NCBI RefSeq assembly: GCF_016772415.1
Contig: NZ_JAGSGD010000001.1
Span: 2,319,501-2,383,500 of the forward strand
DNA from: Phenylobacterium glaciei
GTDB taxonomy: Bacteria > Pseudomonadota > Alphaproteobacteria > Caulobacterales > Caulobacteraceae
Reading direction: 5' to 3'
Length of the DNA stretch: 64,000 nt
Each line of letters begins with the position of its first letter. Position 1 is the first letter of the stretch. A program made the translations under genes and the position numbers. This document shows, piece after piece, positions 25,368 through 38,236 of this stretch. The notes below the pieces were generated by a model. That model did not search any database, had not been told where the DNA came from, and was given only the letters and a program-made list of their open reading frames with translations.

Positions 25368-26077
25368 TAGACGGGCACCACGATCAGGGTCGTGTCATCA
25401 CGCCGAAGTTCGCCGGCGGCGCGATGTGCCTCAACCCATCCCGCAAACTGCGCGTCGCCCCCGAATTCGATCAATTGCCCAGCGCTCTCGGGGTTGCGCA
25501 GAAGCCAATGACCTAGTGCGTCGGTCATAAGCAGCAGGGTGTCCGCCCCTAGGTCGGCGAGATCCAGTTGTAGGGTTGGAAGACGCGTAGCCTCTTCGAA
25601 AAGGAACCGGTTTTCGAAACCTACGGTCGCCAGAAGCTGCGGCGAGTTATCGAACTGCTCCGCTGTGGTGTAAGGCCAGCTTCTGATCACCTCGCCATCC
25701 CGAGTAGCGGCAATGATCGAGTCCCCAATGCCGCTCACCTCAACGATTGGCGAGGTTGGTTGAAACCTGAGACCAAGGAGACTGGCAAAACTACCTCGCT
25801 CGAAGGCGCCAGCACGCATCCAATCCATGCTCTCAGGATCATACTGCGCCTGGTATCTGGTCACTGCGGAGCGAAGCCATTCTTCACTTAGGTCCACGCC
25901 CGCCACGAAATCCCGGACTAGCATCTCTGCCCACGGCGCGGGGTCGAACGAGACCGAGGCGCCATCGCTGACGGCGCAGCTAAGACTATCGTCAGAGACG
26001 GCCCACCTATCCTCGTTTGGCACGTCGGGACGCTTGGGGAATGTAAACCCACGCAGTGGCGGAGATCGATTGTTCAA
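25367..26077 (-). CDS. PP2C-type phosphatase of the triad
   Basis: A protein phosphatase of the PP2C family, which removes phosphate from Ser/Thr with two metal ions. The sequence shows the first metal motif NEDRWAVSDD, the core AVSDGAS, the central GIGDSIIA, the LLMTDALG strand and the terminal DDTT, so every metal-binding Asp expected is present. The start is uncertain: TTG 26077 lies just after the vWA stop at 26088 and is the first start-like codon in frame; the much longer frame upstream is antisense-like overlap. With the kinase it should set the phosphorylation state of a common target, possibly the vWA protein or the lipoprotein. Confidence 0.8.
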   Translation of the reverse strand: MNNRSPPLRGFTFPKRPDVPNEDRWAVSDDSLSCAVSDGASVSFDPAPWAEMLVRDFVAGVDLSEEWLRSAVTRYQAQYDPESMDWMRAGAFERGSFASLLGLRFQPTSPIVEVSGIGDSIIAATRDGEVIRSWPYTTAEQFDNSPQLLATVGFENRFLFEEATRLPTLQLDLADLGADTLLLMTDALGHWLLRNPESAGQLIEFGGDAQFAGWVEAHRAAGELRRDDTTLIVVPV

Positions 26078-26087
26078 CGTGTCGCCG

Positions 26088-26924
26088 TCAGCGATCGACG
26101 GTGAGACGCGGGCGAGTGCCGATATCGAAGAAATTCGCGATACCCTTTGGATCAGCATTGAACATAAAGCCGCGGGTTCCTTCTCCCACCCGATAGCCCT
26201 TGTCCGCAGCGAGCTTGGCCACATGGTTCGGAAGCTCGCTCGACATGCTGAAGAGCAGCCGGGCATAGCTGTCCGGCAGTCGGGCCTCGGTTGAGGGAAA
26301 CTGGATTGCGTCGCCTTGCTCGGTCGACACGTGGATATTGAAAAGCAAGCAAGAGCCATCTTGGGTGGACAGCTGGCGAATGACGGCGGCCACATGTTCT
26401 GGATCGCCGTCTGATGATGCGCCATCCGTGACGTGGATTACCGTCGGGGGGTAGGAGTTCGGGTGGGCGTCACACCAGTCCGCAAGAGCCTCCGCCACTC
26501 GCGTAAGACCGGCGCACATTGGGGTGCCGCCAGAGCTCGTAGGATCGAACCAGACCGGGAATTTTACGCGACGCTCCAAAACACCGCCTGCACCATCGTC
26601 ATCCATCCGGGTGCGATCCTCAACCCTGAGAGGAGAGTTGGCCAGTTCAATGATGGAACTCACAGCGGAGCTGCCAGCAGACCTCAGGCCTGCTCCCACT
26701 CCTGCACCGCCGTAGGTTACAACTCCGATATCAAAGTAATTCCTGACACCATCTGCCTTCGTGCAGTTTGTCACTAGCGTATAGATGGTCTTGTTGAGAA
26801 CATCTGAGACGAAGTCAGCTTTTGATTTTCCATGAGACATTCGCTCATCCATCGACCCGGACTGGTCGATTACAAACATGATGCAAGTCGGATTGTCTCG
26901 GCTGATCTCAGCTGAGTAAGTCAT
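26088..26924 (-). CDS. TerY-like vWA domain protein
   Basis: A 278-residue cytoplasmic vWA protein. The metal-ion-dependent adhesion site is complete: IDQSGSM (Asp20, Ser22, Ser24), GGTPM (Thr134) and HVTDGASSDGD (Asp167). This matches the TerY type, in which the domain opens the protein. I start at ATG 26924 (MTYSAEISRD), which suits the domain boundary; the frame extends 23 codons further. It is the first gene of the operon and is followed at about 10 bases by the PP2C gene. In the TerY-P triad the three proteins are proposed to form a phosphorylation switch in stress or defence; that role here is inferred from gene order. Confidence 0.85.
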   Translation of the reverse strand: MTYSAEISRDNPTCIMFVIDQSGSMDERMSHGKSKADFVSDVLNKTIYTLVTNCTKADGVRNYFDIGVVTYGGAGVGAGLRSAGSSAVSSIIELANSPLRVEDRTRMDDDGAGGVLERRVKFPVWFDPTSSGGTPMCAGLTRVAEALADWCDAHPNSYPPTVIHVTDGASSDGDPEHVAAVIRQLSTQDGSCLLFNIHVSTEQGDAIQFPSTEARLPDSYARLLFSMSSELPNHVAKLAADKGYRVGEGTRGFMFNADPKGIANFFDIGTRPRLTVDR

Positions 26925-27342
26925 GTACACCCCCGTCGTCCAATAGCGGTCCCCAACGAAGAGTCGCTGTGTAAAAGCAAGGAAGGCAACCATGGCGGCG
27001 CTGTCAATGCAGCCTGGAGGGCAAGTCGGCTGCCGAGGAAGGTCCCAGGGTGAAGCCGGTTGTCGATATCGCGATGGCCTACGCTGGTTGGTTCCACCCG
27101 CGGCGCGCCAAAGGACCGAGGTAAGTCCGTGTATCTGCGGCTCCCCGCAATTTGACAGCGCCTGGATGGGACTTTCGTTCGTCAGGCCTTAGATAGGCCT
27201 GCCGGCTCATGCTGAGACCCGAAAATCGCTCAATCGTCCAGAGCTGTCCGCCGCAAGCCGCGACTAGCCAACGCGCTCGGTGGGGCCAGGGGTGGGGCCC
27301 GATACGACGCTTCCTAATTTTCTTTTTTATTTCAATGGGTAT
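26925..27342. other. non-coding junction between the island and tRNA-Ser
   Basis: No supported gene. It includes an A/T-rich run at 27315-27335 just beside the tRNA 3' end and the expected promoter of the vWA operon at 26925-27000. I saw no integrase and no second copy of the tRNA 3' end within the window. Confidence 0.4.
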
Positions 27343-27432
27343 TGGCGGACGGGGTGGGATTCGAACCCACGGTAGGCTCTCACCTACGGCGGTTTTCAAG
27401 ACCGCTGCCTTAAACCACTCGGCCACCCGTCC
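27343..27432 (-). tRNA. tRNA-Ser(UGA)
   Basis: Read on the minus strand it begins GGACGGGTGGCCGAGTGG, carries the anticodon loop CTTGAAA with anticodon TGA, a long variable arm as in all Ser tRNAs, the T-loop GTTCGAATC, and an acceptor stem that pairs with the 5' GGACGGG. The 3' CCA is encoded (27343-27345). The 5' end is 11 bases after the efp stop. The 3' end faces the accessory island, as usual for tRNA-associated islands. Confidence 0.95.
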
Positions 27433-27443
27433 AGGTTCGAAAC

Positions 27444-28013
27444 CTAGTCCTTGGCGCGTTCCACGTAGGAGCCGTCCTCGGTCAGGATCACCACGCGGGT
27501 GCCGGGCGCGATATAGGGCGGCACCATGGTGCGCAGGCCGTTGGAGAGCACGGCGGGCTTGTAGGACGACGAGGCGGTCTGCCCCTTCACCGACGGCTCT
27601 GTGTCGACGATCTCGAAGGTGGCCAGCCGCGGCAGGGCCAGAGCGATCGGCACGTCGTTGTGGGTCGAGAGCTGGACGATCATGCCTTCCTGCAGGTAGG
27701 GCGCGGCGTCGCCGATCACGTCCTCAGGGGCGGTGAGCTGGTCGAAATTCTCGGGGTTCATGAAGTGGAACCCGTCGCCGTCCTGGTACAGGAAGGTGTG
27801 GTCGCGCTCGTCGACGAAGGCCTTCTCCACCGACTCCGTGGTGCGGTAGCGTTCCGACACCTTCACCCCATCGGAGATGCGCCGCATGTTGAGCTGGGTC
27901 ACCGGGGTGCCCTTGCCCGGATGGATGTTCTCGGCGCTGAGGACCACGTAGAGCTTGTTGTCCATGTCGACGACGGCGCCCTTGCGGAGCGAGCTGGCGG
28001 CTACTTTTGGCAA
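27444..28013 (-). CDS. efp: translation elongation factor P
   Basis: EF-P helps ribosomes form peptide bonds at stretches of proline. The protein is 189 residues, the usual length, with three beta-barrel domains: an N-terminal KOW-like domain with the tip sequence HPGKGTPV, then [20 protein letters not shown], then an OB domain ending [21 protein letters not shown]. The conserved Lys in the GKG tip is the residue that EpmA beta-lysylates, and epmA is the divergent neighbour, so this copy is expected to be modified. No epmB is visible in the window. It is separated from epmA by about 107 bases that must contain both promoters. Confidence 0.97.
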   Translation of the reverse strand: MPKVAASSLRKGAVVDMDNKLYVVLSAENIHPGKGTPVTQLNMRRISDGVKVSERYRTTESVEKAFVDERDHTFLYQDGDGFHFMNPENFDQLTAPEDVIGDAAPYLQEGMIVQLSTHNDVPIALALPRLATFEIVDTEPSVKGQTASSSYKPAVLSNGLRTMVPPYIAPGTRVVILTEDGSYVERAKD

Positions 28014-28120
28014 GTCATTCGTCCTTTGGTCGCGCAGGGTCTGGGCCGGCGCGTTGTGCTAGGTTCCTGCGCTCCTATAGCGATCCGGGCCAGGATCGCC
28101 AGCGTCTTGGAGCCCAGAGC

Positions 28121-29167
28121 TTGACCTCCCCCCTGCCCTCGCCCTGGTGGCGACCCGAGAACCACCAGGATCGCAGGCCCTTCCTGCTGGGGCGAAACGC
28201 CATCCAGAAGGCGTTCCGGGGCTGGTTCGAGGACCAGGGGTTCACCGAGGTTGACGCCGCGGCCCTGGCGATTTCGCCGGGCAATGAGGCCCACCTGCAC
28301 GCCTTCGCCACCGAGGCGGTCACCACGGACGGGCAGCGATCGCCGCTCTATCTGCACACCTCGCCGGAGTTCGCCTGCAAGAAGCTACTGGCCGCCGGCG
28401 AGACCAAGATCTTTGATTTCGCAAAGGTTTGGCGAAACCGCGAGCGCGGCGCCCTGCACCATCCGGAGTTCACGATGCTGGAGTGGTATCGGGCCGAGGA
28501 ACCCTACGAGAGCCTGATGACGGACTGCGGCAGCCTGCTGGCCCTGGCGGCGGAGACGGTGGGCGCCGAGGCGCTGCGGTTCCGGGGCCATGCCTGCGAC
28601 CCCTTCGCCGACCCCGAGCGGATCACGGTGGCCGAGGCCTTCGCGCGGTGGGCGGGGGTCGACCTGCTTATGTCGGTCTCCGCGGATGGAACAGTCGACC
28701 GTTCGGGGCTGGCCGAGCAAGCGCCGGTCCGGGTGGCCGACGACGACACCTGGTCCGATATCGTGTCCCGGATTCTGGTGGAGAAGATTGAACCGCACCT
28801 CGGAATGGGCCGACCGACATTGCTCACCGAGTACCCGATCGCGCAGGCGGCGCTGGCGCGACCGAAGCCCGGAAACCCTTACGTGGCCGAGCGTTTCGAG
28901 CTCTATGCCTGCGGCGTGGAGCTGGCCAACGCCTTCGGCGAACTGACCGACGTTGACCAACAGTTTGACCGTCTGAGTGCAGAGATGGACGAGAAGCAGC
29001 GGGTCTATGGCGAGCGCTATCCGATCGATGAGGATTTCCTGGCGGCGCTGGCGGTGATGCCGCAGGCCAGCGGCTCGGCCCTGGGGTTCGACCGGCTGGT
29101 GATGCTGGCCACCGGCGCCACGCGGATCGACCAGGTGATCTGGACGCCGGTCCCGGAGCAAGCTTGA
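28121..29167 (+). CDS. epmA: EF-P--(R)-beta-lysine ligase
   Basis: EpmA is a truncated class II lysyl-tRNA synthetase paralogue that attaches (R)-beta-lysine to EF-P instead of lysine to tRNA. Motif 2 appears as FAKVWRNRERGALHHPEFTM and motif 3 as GSALGFDRLVML. The anticodon-binding domain of true LysRS is absent. Start choice: TTG 28121 (LTSPLPSPWW) fits the family start; the frame goes back to 28007, overlapping efp. The last 31 bases before the end are duplicated at 35415-35445, after the efflux operon, and the terminal residues PVPEQA differ from the displaced version, which would read PVPTL. This suggests an element inserted at the gene's 3' end and supplied a new terminus. Confidence 0.93.
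   Translation: MTSPLPSPWWRPENHQDRRPFLLGRNAIQKAFRGWFEDQGFTEVDAAALAISPGNEAHLHAFATEAVTTDGQRSPLYLHTSPEFACKKLLAAGETKIFDFAKVWRNRERGALHHPEFTMLEWYRAEEPYESLMTDCGSLLALAAETVGAEALRFRGHACDPFADPERITVAEAFARWAGVDLLMSVSADGTVDRSGLAEQAPVRVADDDTWSDIVSRILVEKIEPHLGMGRPTLLTEYPIAQAALARPKPGNPYVAERFELYACGVELANAFGELTDVDQQFDRLSAEMDEKQRVYGERYPIDEDFLAALAVMPQASGSALGFDRLVMLATGATRIDQVIWTPVPEQA
29124..29154 (+). repeat. 31-bp direct repeat, left copy (inside epmA 3' end)
   Basis: This stretch, starting GGATCGACCAGG and ending GCCGGTCCC within epmA, is identical over 31 bases to 35415-35445. Sequence on both sides then differs. The two copies bracket the whole efflux operon. Confidence 0.9.
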
Positions 29168-29198
29168 GACTCGGCGTCGGGCGCCGTAGTCCTGCGGC

Positions 29199-29588
29199 GT
29201 GAGCCGGTCTTTGTCCCCCTCGTTGAAGACGCTCGTCGCGATGTTCTGCATCGCGCTGTCGCTGCTCTATGCGACAGCCTCGGCCGCCAGCGTGCTGGAT
29301 CAGGTGCAGCACCAGAGCCAGCCGGCGCAGCACCATCAGCATGGCGCCTTCAGCGACCTGTCCTTCGACGACCATCATCAGGACGGTGACAGCGAGGCGA
29401 GCCATGATCCCGATAGCGGCCACCATCATCATGCCGATGGGCCGCAGGGCATTATCGGCGAGGATGCGGGTCGTAGCGTCGGCGCGAGTTCAACCGAACG
29501 CCGGGCCATCCTGTCCGACCAGCTGATCGTCAGCCCCGGCTCGCCCGGTCCCGAACGCCCTCCCAAGGGCCTCACCTTCAGCGTCTGA
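29199..29588 (+). CDS. exported histidine-rich protein
   Basis: A 129-residue protein whose first 30 residues are a signal peptide (TLVAMFCIALSLLYATASAA). The mature part has several His/Asp clusters (QHHQHG, DDHHQDGD, SGHHHHADG), the usual look of periplasmic metal-binding proteins. GTG 29199 is the start; an internal ATG at about residue 15 would lose part of the signal. It lies 52 bases before the outer-membrane factor of a metal efflux operon, on the same strand, so it probably buffers or delivers Zn, Cd, Co or Ni in the periplasm. Proteins of this kind often accompany such operons in Caulobacterales. Confidence 0.75.
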   Translation: MSRSLSPSLKTLVAMFCIALSLLYATASAASVLDQVQHQSQPAQHHQHGAFSDLSFDDHHQDGDSEASHDPDSGHHHHADGPQGIIGEDAGRSVGASSTERRAILSDQLIVSPGSPGPERPPKGLTFSV

Positions 29589-29640
29589 GCCCCCGCGTCG
29601 CACGACGTGGGCCGATCCGCGTCTGTTTCGTGAGACCTTC

Positions 29641-30920
29641 ATGCCAAAGCCCTTCGACGCGCGCCCCTGGGCGCCGTCCCGCCGTCTGCTGATGGCTTGC
29701 GCCGTCCTGTTCGCGACTGTGAGTTTCGACGCCGTCGCCGCGCCACTGACCCTGCCCGAGGCCCTGACCCGGGCCGCGGCCTACGACCCTTCCCTTCCCG
29801 CTGGCGCCGCGCGGGTGCAGGCGGCTGAGGCCGGCGTCCGCCAAGCCGGGGTGCGGCCCAATCCCATCCTGGGCGCCGATCTGGAGAACTTCGCCGGGAG
29901 CGGCGACATAGGGTTGGCCGATCGCTCGGAGGCGACGCTCTATTACGAGCAGACCTGGGAGCGGGGGGGCAAGCGGGAGGCCCGCGTCGATGTGGCCCGG
30001 GCGGAACTGGCCCTCGCGCGCGGTCGGGCCGTGGTCCGCGCCCTGGACCTGATGGCCGAGGTGCAGAGCGCCTGGGTTGAGGCCCTGGCCGCGCAGGCGC
30101 AGGTCGCTGTGGCGGAGGAACGGCTGGCGGTGGCCCGGCGCCTGGAGGGCGAGGTCGAGCGCCGGGTGCGCGCGGCGCGCGATCCGCTGTTCTCCGGCGA
30201 GCGGGCGCGCACCGCCACCGCCCAGGCCCGCATCGACCGCGACCAGGCCCTGGCGGCCGCCGAGCAGGCGCGCAGGTTGCTGGCGTCCTATTGGGGCGGC
30301 GAGCCTGGGTTCGAGCTGAACACATCGGCGCTGGAAGCCGCCACAGCCTGGACGCACGGCCAGTTTGGCGAGACGCCGGACCTCAGACTGCTGGCGACAG
30401 AGCGCGACCTGAGCCAGGCCCGGATCGCGGTCGAGCGCGCCCGCGCGGTGCAGGACCCCCGCTGGCGGGCGGGCCTGCGCCATTTCGGCCAGAGCAATGA
30501 CGTGGCGGTGATCATCGGGGGCTCGATCCCGCTGGGCCGCAACGACACCAACCGAGGCGGCATCGAACGCGCTCAGGCCGAACGTACGGCGGCCGACGCA
30601 GACCTGGCCGCCGCCCGGACCGAGCGGGAGCGGGAGATCGCCCGGATTGCCGCGCGTCGCGAGGCGACCCTGGCCGAGGTTGCCCGAAGCGACGCCGAGG
30701 TCGTGCCCAGCGCGGCTCGCGCGGTGACCCTGGTCCGCGACGGCTTCAACCGCGGGGGCGGCGCCTTCACCTATCTGGAAGTGGCCGAGGCCCAGAGGGC
30801 GGTGATCGAGGCCAGGTCCCGGCGCATCGAGCTGCTGAAGCGCTTCCATCTCGACGGCGTGCGCCTCGACCGGCTGACCGGTCGCCACGCCGCCCTCCTC
30901 TCCAGTGCAGAGACCCGCTG

Positions 30921-30921
<1 letters not shown>
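29641..30921 (+). CDS. czcC: outer-membrane factor of a heavy-metal efflux pump (CzcC-like)
   Basis: A TolC-family channel that lets the tripartite pump expel metal ions across the outer membrane. The 426-residue protein opens with a signal peptide (LLMACAVLFATVSFDAVAAP) and two long helical outer-membrane-efflux repeats, the first with GVRQAGVRPNPILGADLENF and the second with RIAVERARAVQDPRW and GGSIPLGRNDTNRG. Coiled-coil, Ala/Arg/Glu-rich stretches dominate. Its stop overlaps the next start (TGATG at 30919-30923), so it is co-translated with the membrane-fusion gene. Substrate is not deducible from this subunit. Confidence 0.9.
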
Positions 30922-35343
<4,422 letters not shown>

Positions 35344-35355
35344 CGGCCAGGCGGT

Positions 35356-35395
35356 GAGCTCTTTCCGCCCCCGTTTACGGGGAAGGAAAGAGCTC
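35356..35395. terminator. strong hairpin after czcA
   Basis: GAGCTCTTTCC at 35356-35366 pairs perfectly with GGAAAGAGCTC at 35385-35395, and inside it CCCCG pairs with CGGGG around a TTTA loop. It starts 13 bases after the czcA stop. No run of T follows, so it may be a factor-dependent terminator or a repeat-type hairpin. Confidence 0.6.
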
Positions 35396-35414
35396 TACGG
35401 CTTCCTGACCTTCA

Positions 35415-35445
35415 GGATCGACCAGGTGATCTGGACGCCGGTCCC
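35415..35445 (+). repeat. 31-bp direct repeat, right copy (displaced epmA 3' end)
   Basis: This copy is identical to 29124-29154 and remains in the epmA reading frame, reading IDQVIWTPVP then ACG CTC TGA (PTL stop). It looks like the original end of epmA, pushed away by insertion of the efflux operon. See the matching finding. Confidence 0.85.
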
Positions 35446-35596
35446 CACGCTCTGACGGCGACATCACGATTGATATGATCGTATGTCTCCCGGTCAATGA
35501 TGAGCAACCCATATGATGAGGATGACCACAATCAACCACCGAGGCGTCGCCGCCGGCGCTAAGTCGGCTGGAGCCAGACCCCTGCGGAGTTGACCC

Positions 35597-37045
35597 ATGA
35601 GCCCGATAAACCTGAAGTCCCCGATCACCGTGGCCCATGGTGACGGCATCGGCCCGGAGATCATGGCCGCCAGCCTGAGGGTGCTGGAGGCGGCGGGCGC
35701 CCAGCTGGAGATCGAGACCGTCGAGATCGGCGAGGCGGTCTATCTGCAGGGACACAGCTCAGGCATCACCGCCGAGACCTGGGACAGCCTGAGGCGCACC
35801 AGGGTCTTCTACAAGGCCCCGATCAGCACCCCCCAGGGCGGAGGGTTCAAGTCGCTGAACGTCACGGTGCGCAAGACCCTTGGACTCTACGCCAACGTCC
35901 GCCCCTGTGTGGCCTACGCCCCTTTCGTGGAGACACGGCACCCGAAGATGGATCTGGTGATCATCCGGGAGAACGAGGAAGACCTCTATGCCGGGATCGA
36001 GCACCGGCAGACCGACGAGGTGTTCCAGTGCCTGAAGCTGGTGAGCCGGCCCGGCTGCGAGCGGATCGTGCGCTATGCCTTTGAATATGCGCGGGCCAAC
36101 GGCCGCAGGAAGGTCACCTGCCTGACCAAGGACAACATCATGAAGCTGACCGACGGTCTGTTTCACAAGGTGTTTGACGAAATCGGCCAGGACTATCCCG
36201 AGCTCGAAAAGCACCACGCCATCATCGACATCGGGGCCGCGCGGCTCGCCGACACCCCCGAGGACTTCGACGTCATCGTCACGCTGAACCTCTATGGCGA
36301 CATCCTGTCGGACATCGCCGCCCAGGTGGCCGGCTCGGTGGGCTTGGCGGGATCGGCCAATATCGGCGACCAGGTCTCGATGTTCGAGGCGATCCATGGC
36401 TCGGCGCCGGATCTGGCGGGCCAGGACAAGGCCAATCCCTCCGGCGTGCTGCTGGCCGGGGTGATGATGCTGAACCATCTGGGCCAGTCCCCGGTGGCCG
36501 AGCGCATCCACAATGCCTGGCTGGCGACCCTGGAAGACGGGATCCACACCGCCGATGTCTACAAGGCCGGGCGCTCCAAGGCCCTGGTGGGGACGAAGGC
36601 CTTCGCCGAGGCCGTGATCGCCCGGCTGGGTCAGGAGCCCAAGACCCTGCCGGTGGTCCGCTATGGCGCCAATGCCCCCATGGCGATCGCCGCGCCGCCC
36701 CGGCGACCGCCAGCCCGCAAGGAGACGATCGGCGTGGACCTGTTCGTGCAGTGGCGCGGTGGGCCGCAGGACCTGGCCCAGCAGCTCCAGGCGATCGCCG
36801 GAGGCCCTCTGGAGCTGAAGATGATCACCAATCGTGGGGTGAAGGTCTGGCCCGGCGGCATGCCGGAGACCTTCTGCACCGACCATTGGCGCTGCCGGTT
36901 CATGAACGGCGGCGGCCCGGTGGCGCTGAGCGAGATCGTGGCCCTGAGCCACCGGGCGGCGGAGGCTGGGGTGGATTTCATCAAGACCGAGCACCTCTGC
37001 ACCTTCGACGGCGAGCCGGGCTTCAGCCTTGGCCAGGGTCAGTAG
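35597..37045 (+). CDS. icd: isocitrate dehydrogenase, long bacterial form
   Basis: Oxidises isocitrate to 2-oxoglutarate and CO2 in the citric acid cycle. The N-terminus ITVAHGDGIGPEIMAAS, the substrate motif SLNVTVRKTLGLYANVRP, IRENEEDLYAGIEH, the Lys-Asp-Asn motif TKDNIMK, and the metal-binding TLNLYGDILSD give a clear assignment. At 482 residues it is longer than the E. coli enzyme; the extra C-terminal domain (about 370-482, ETIGVDLFVQWRGGPQDLAQ) marks the longer form found in Thermus and some alphaproteobacteria. NADP or NAD use is not settled from sequence by eye. It follows the right copy of the 31-bp repeat by 150 bases. Confidence 0.9.
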   Translation: MSPINLKSPITVAHGDGIGPEIMAASLRVLEAAGAQLEIETVEIGEAVYLQGHSSGITAETWDSLRRTRVFYKAPISTPQGGGFKSLNVTVRKTLGLYANVRPCVAYAPFVETRHPKMDLVIIRENEEDLYAGIEHRQTDEVFQCLKLVSRPGCERIVRYAFEYARANGRRKVTCLTKDNIMKLTDGLFHKVFDEIGQDYPELEKHHAIIDIGAARLADTPEDFDVIVTLNLYGDILSDIAAQVAGSVGLAGSANIGDQVSMFEAIHGSAPDLAGQDKANPSGVLLAGVMMLNHLGQSPVAERIHNAWLATLEDGIHTADVYKAGRSKALVGTKAFAEAVIARLGQEPKTLPVVRYGANAPMAIAAPPRRPPARKETIGVDLFVQWRGGPQDLAQQLQAIAGGPLELKMITNRGVKVWPGGMPETFCTDHWRCRFMNGGGPVALSEIVALSHRAAEAGVDFIKTEHLCTFDGEPGFSLGQGQ

Positions 37046-37052
37046 GCCGAAG

Positions 37053-37271
37053 ATGAATATGCCCCAGGTTGAGGCGTCACCTGACCGCTACTGGGTGATC
37101 GGGGGCAAGCACCTCGACGCCACCTTACAGCGGCGCCAGTGGTCGGAGGTCTTTGGTCCGTTCTGCGCTCGCGCGGAAGCTGAGGCGATGCAGCGGAGGA
37201 TGGATGACATCTACGCCGCAGATCCGCAGGTGCGGTTCTGTGTCGTGCGGGACGCCGACCATGGCTCCTGA
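37053..37271 (+). CDS. DUF4170-like small protein
   Basis: A 72-residue cytoplasmic protein with the short pattern RYWVIGGKHLDATLQRR, FGPFCARAEAEAMQRR and VRFCVVRDA, similar to the DUF4170 family of unknown function. It starts at ATG 37053 (ATG 37059 is possible), seven bases after the isocitrate dehydrogenase stop, and its end overlaps the cysD start (37261-37271), so it is co-translated with both neighbours. Confidence 0.7.
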   Translation: MNMPQVEASPDRYWVIGGKHLDATLQRRQWSEVFGPFCARAEAEAMQRRMDDIYAADPQVRFCVVRDADHGS

Positions 37272-38172
37272 CCGTCTGCCACCCCACCTCCAGCGTTTGG
37301 AGAGCGAGGCGATCCATATCCTGCGGGAGGCGACGGCGGATGCGCGCCGACCGGTGCTGCTGTTCTCAGGCGGCAAGGACTCGACCGTCCTGGCCCGACT
37401 GGCGGTGGCGGCCTTCCACCCCTCAGCGCCGCCGATGCCGCTGTTGCACATCGACTCGACCTTTGAGTTCGCCGAGACCTTGGTGTTCCGCGACAAGCTG
37501 GCGCGGGACTGGGGGTTCGAGTTGCTGGTCCGGCGCAATGAGGACGGCCTGGCCAAGGGGATCAGCCCCTTCGTGCACGGCTCGGCCCTCTACACCGATC
37601 TCATGCGCACCGTTCCGCTGAAGGCGGCGTTGGATGAGCTGGGCTGCGACGTCATCTTTGGCGGCGCCCGGAGGGACGAGGAGAAGACCCGCGCCAAGGA
37701 ACGGGTGGTCTCCATCCGTTCGCCGGGTCACGGCTGGGAGCCCAGGAGCCAGCGGCCGGAACTGTGGAGCCTCTACAATGCGCGGCTTTCCCAGGGTCAG
37801 ACGGCACGGGTGTTTCCGCTCTCCAACTGGACGGAATCCGACATCTGGACCTACATCTGGGCGCGGCGGCTGCCCCTGGCGCCGCTGTACTTCGCTGCGG
37901 CCCGGGCCACGGTGATCCGCGACGGCGCGCTGCTGGTGGTGGATGATGACCGCTACCCCTTCGCCCCGGGCGAGGCCTCGGAGTCTCGCCAGGTTCGATT
38001 CCGCACCGTGGGGTGCTGGCCGGTGACGGGCGCCATCGAGTCCGCGGCCACGACCCTGCGCGAGGTGCTGGCCGAGACCCTGGCGGCGCGCCACTCCGAA
38101 CGTCAGGGGCGGCTGATCGACACCGACGACGGAGCCTCTCTCGAATCGAAGAAGCGCCAGGGCTATTTCTGA
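37261..38172 (+). CDS. cysD: sulfate adenylyltransferase subunit 2
   Basis: CysD is the ATP-pyrophosphatase subunit that, with the GTPase CysN, makes adenylyl sulfate in sulfate assimilation. The PP-motif LLFSGGKDSTVLARLA, HIDSTFEF, FGGARRDEEKTRAKER and the C-terminus DGASLESKKRQGYF are diagnostic. It has 303 residues, normal for the family. CysN is normally encoded immediately after, but the next gene downstream is convergent and encodes an unrelated exported protein, so CysN, alone or fused to CysC, must lie elsewhere. The start ATG 37261 is inside the overlap with the previous gene. Confidence 0.93.
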   Translation: MAPDRLPPHLQRLESEAIHILREATADARRPVLLFSGGKDSTVLARLAVAAFHPSAPPMPLLHIDSTFEFAETLVFRDKLARDWGFELLVRRNEDGLAKGISPFVHGSALYTDLMRTVPLKAALDELGCDVIFGGARRDEEKTRAKERVVSIRSPGHGWEPRSQRPELWSLYNARLSQGQTARVFPLSNWTESDIWTYIWARRLPLAPLYFAAARATVIRDGALLVVDDDRYPFAPGEASESRQVRFRTVGCWPVTGAIESAATTLREVLAETLAARHSERQGRLIDTDDGASLESKKRQGYF

Positions 38173-38236
38173 CGACCCTGGCGGCGACCGCGATCCTGGG
38201 CGGCCAGGAAACAGCGTCCGCGCCGCCGCCGCCCGC

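Noticed and set aside
27315..27342. Rho-independent terminator after tRNA-Ser
   Set aside because: There is an A-rich run on the minus strand side but no stable stem immediately before a T tract in the direction of transcription.
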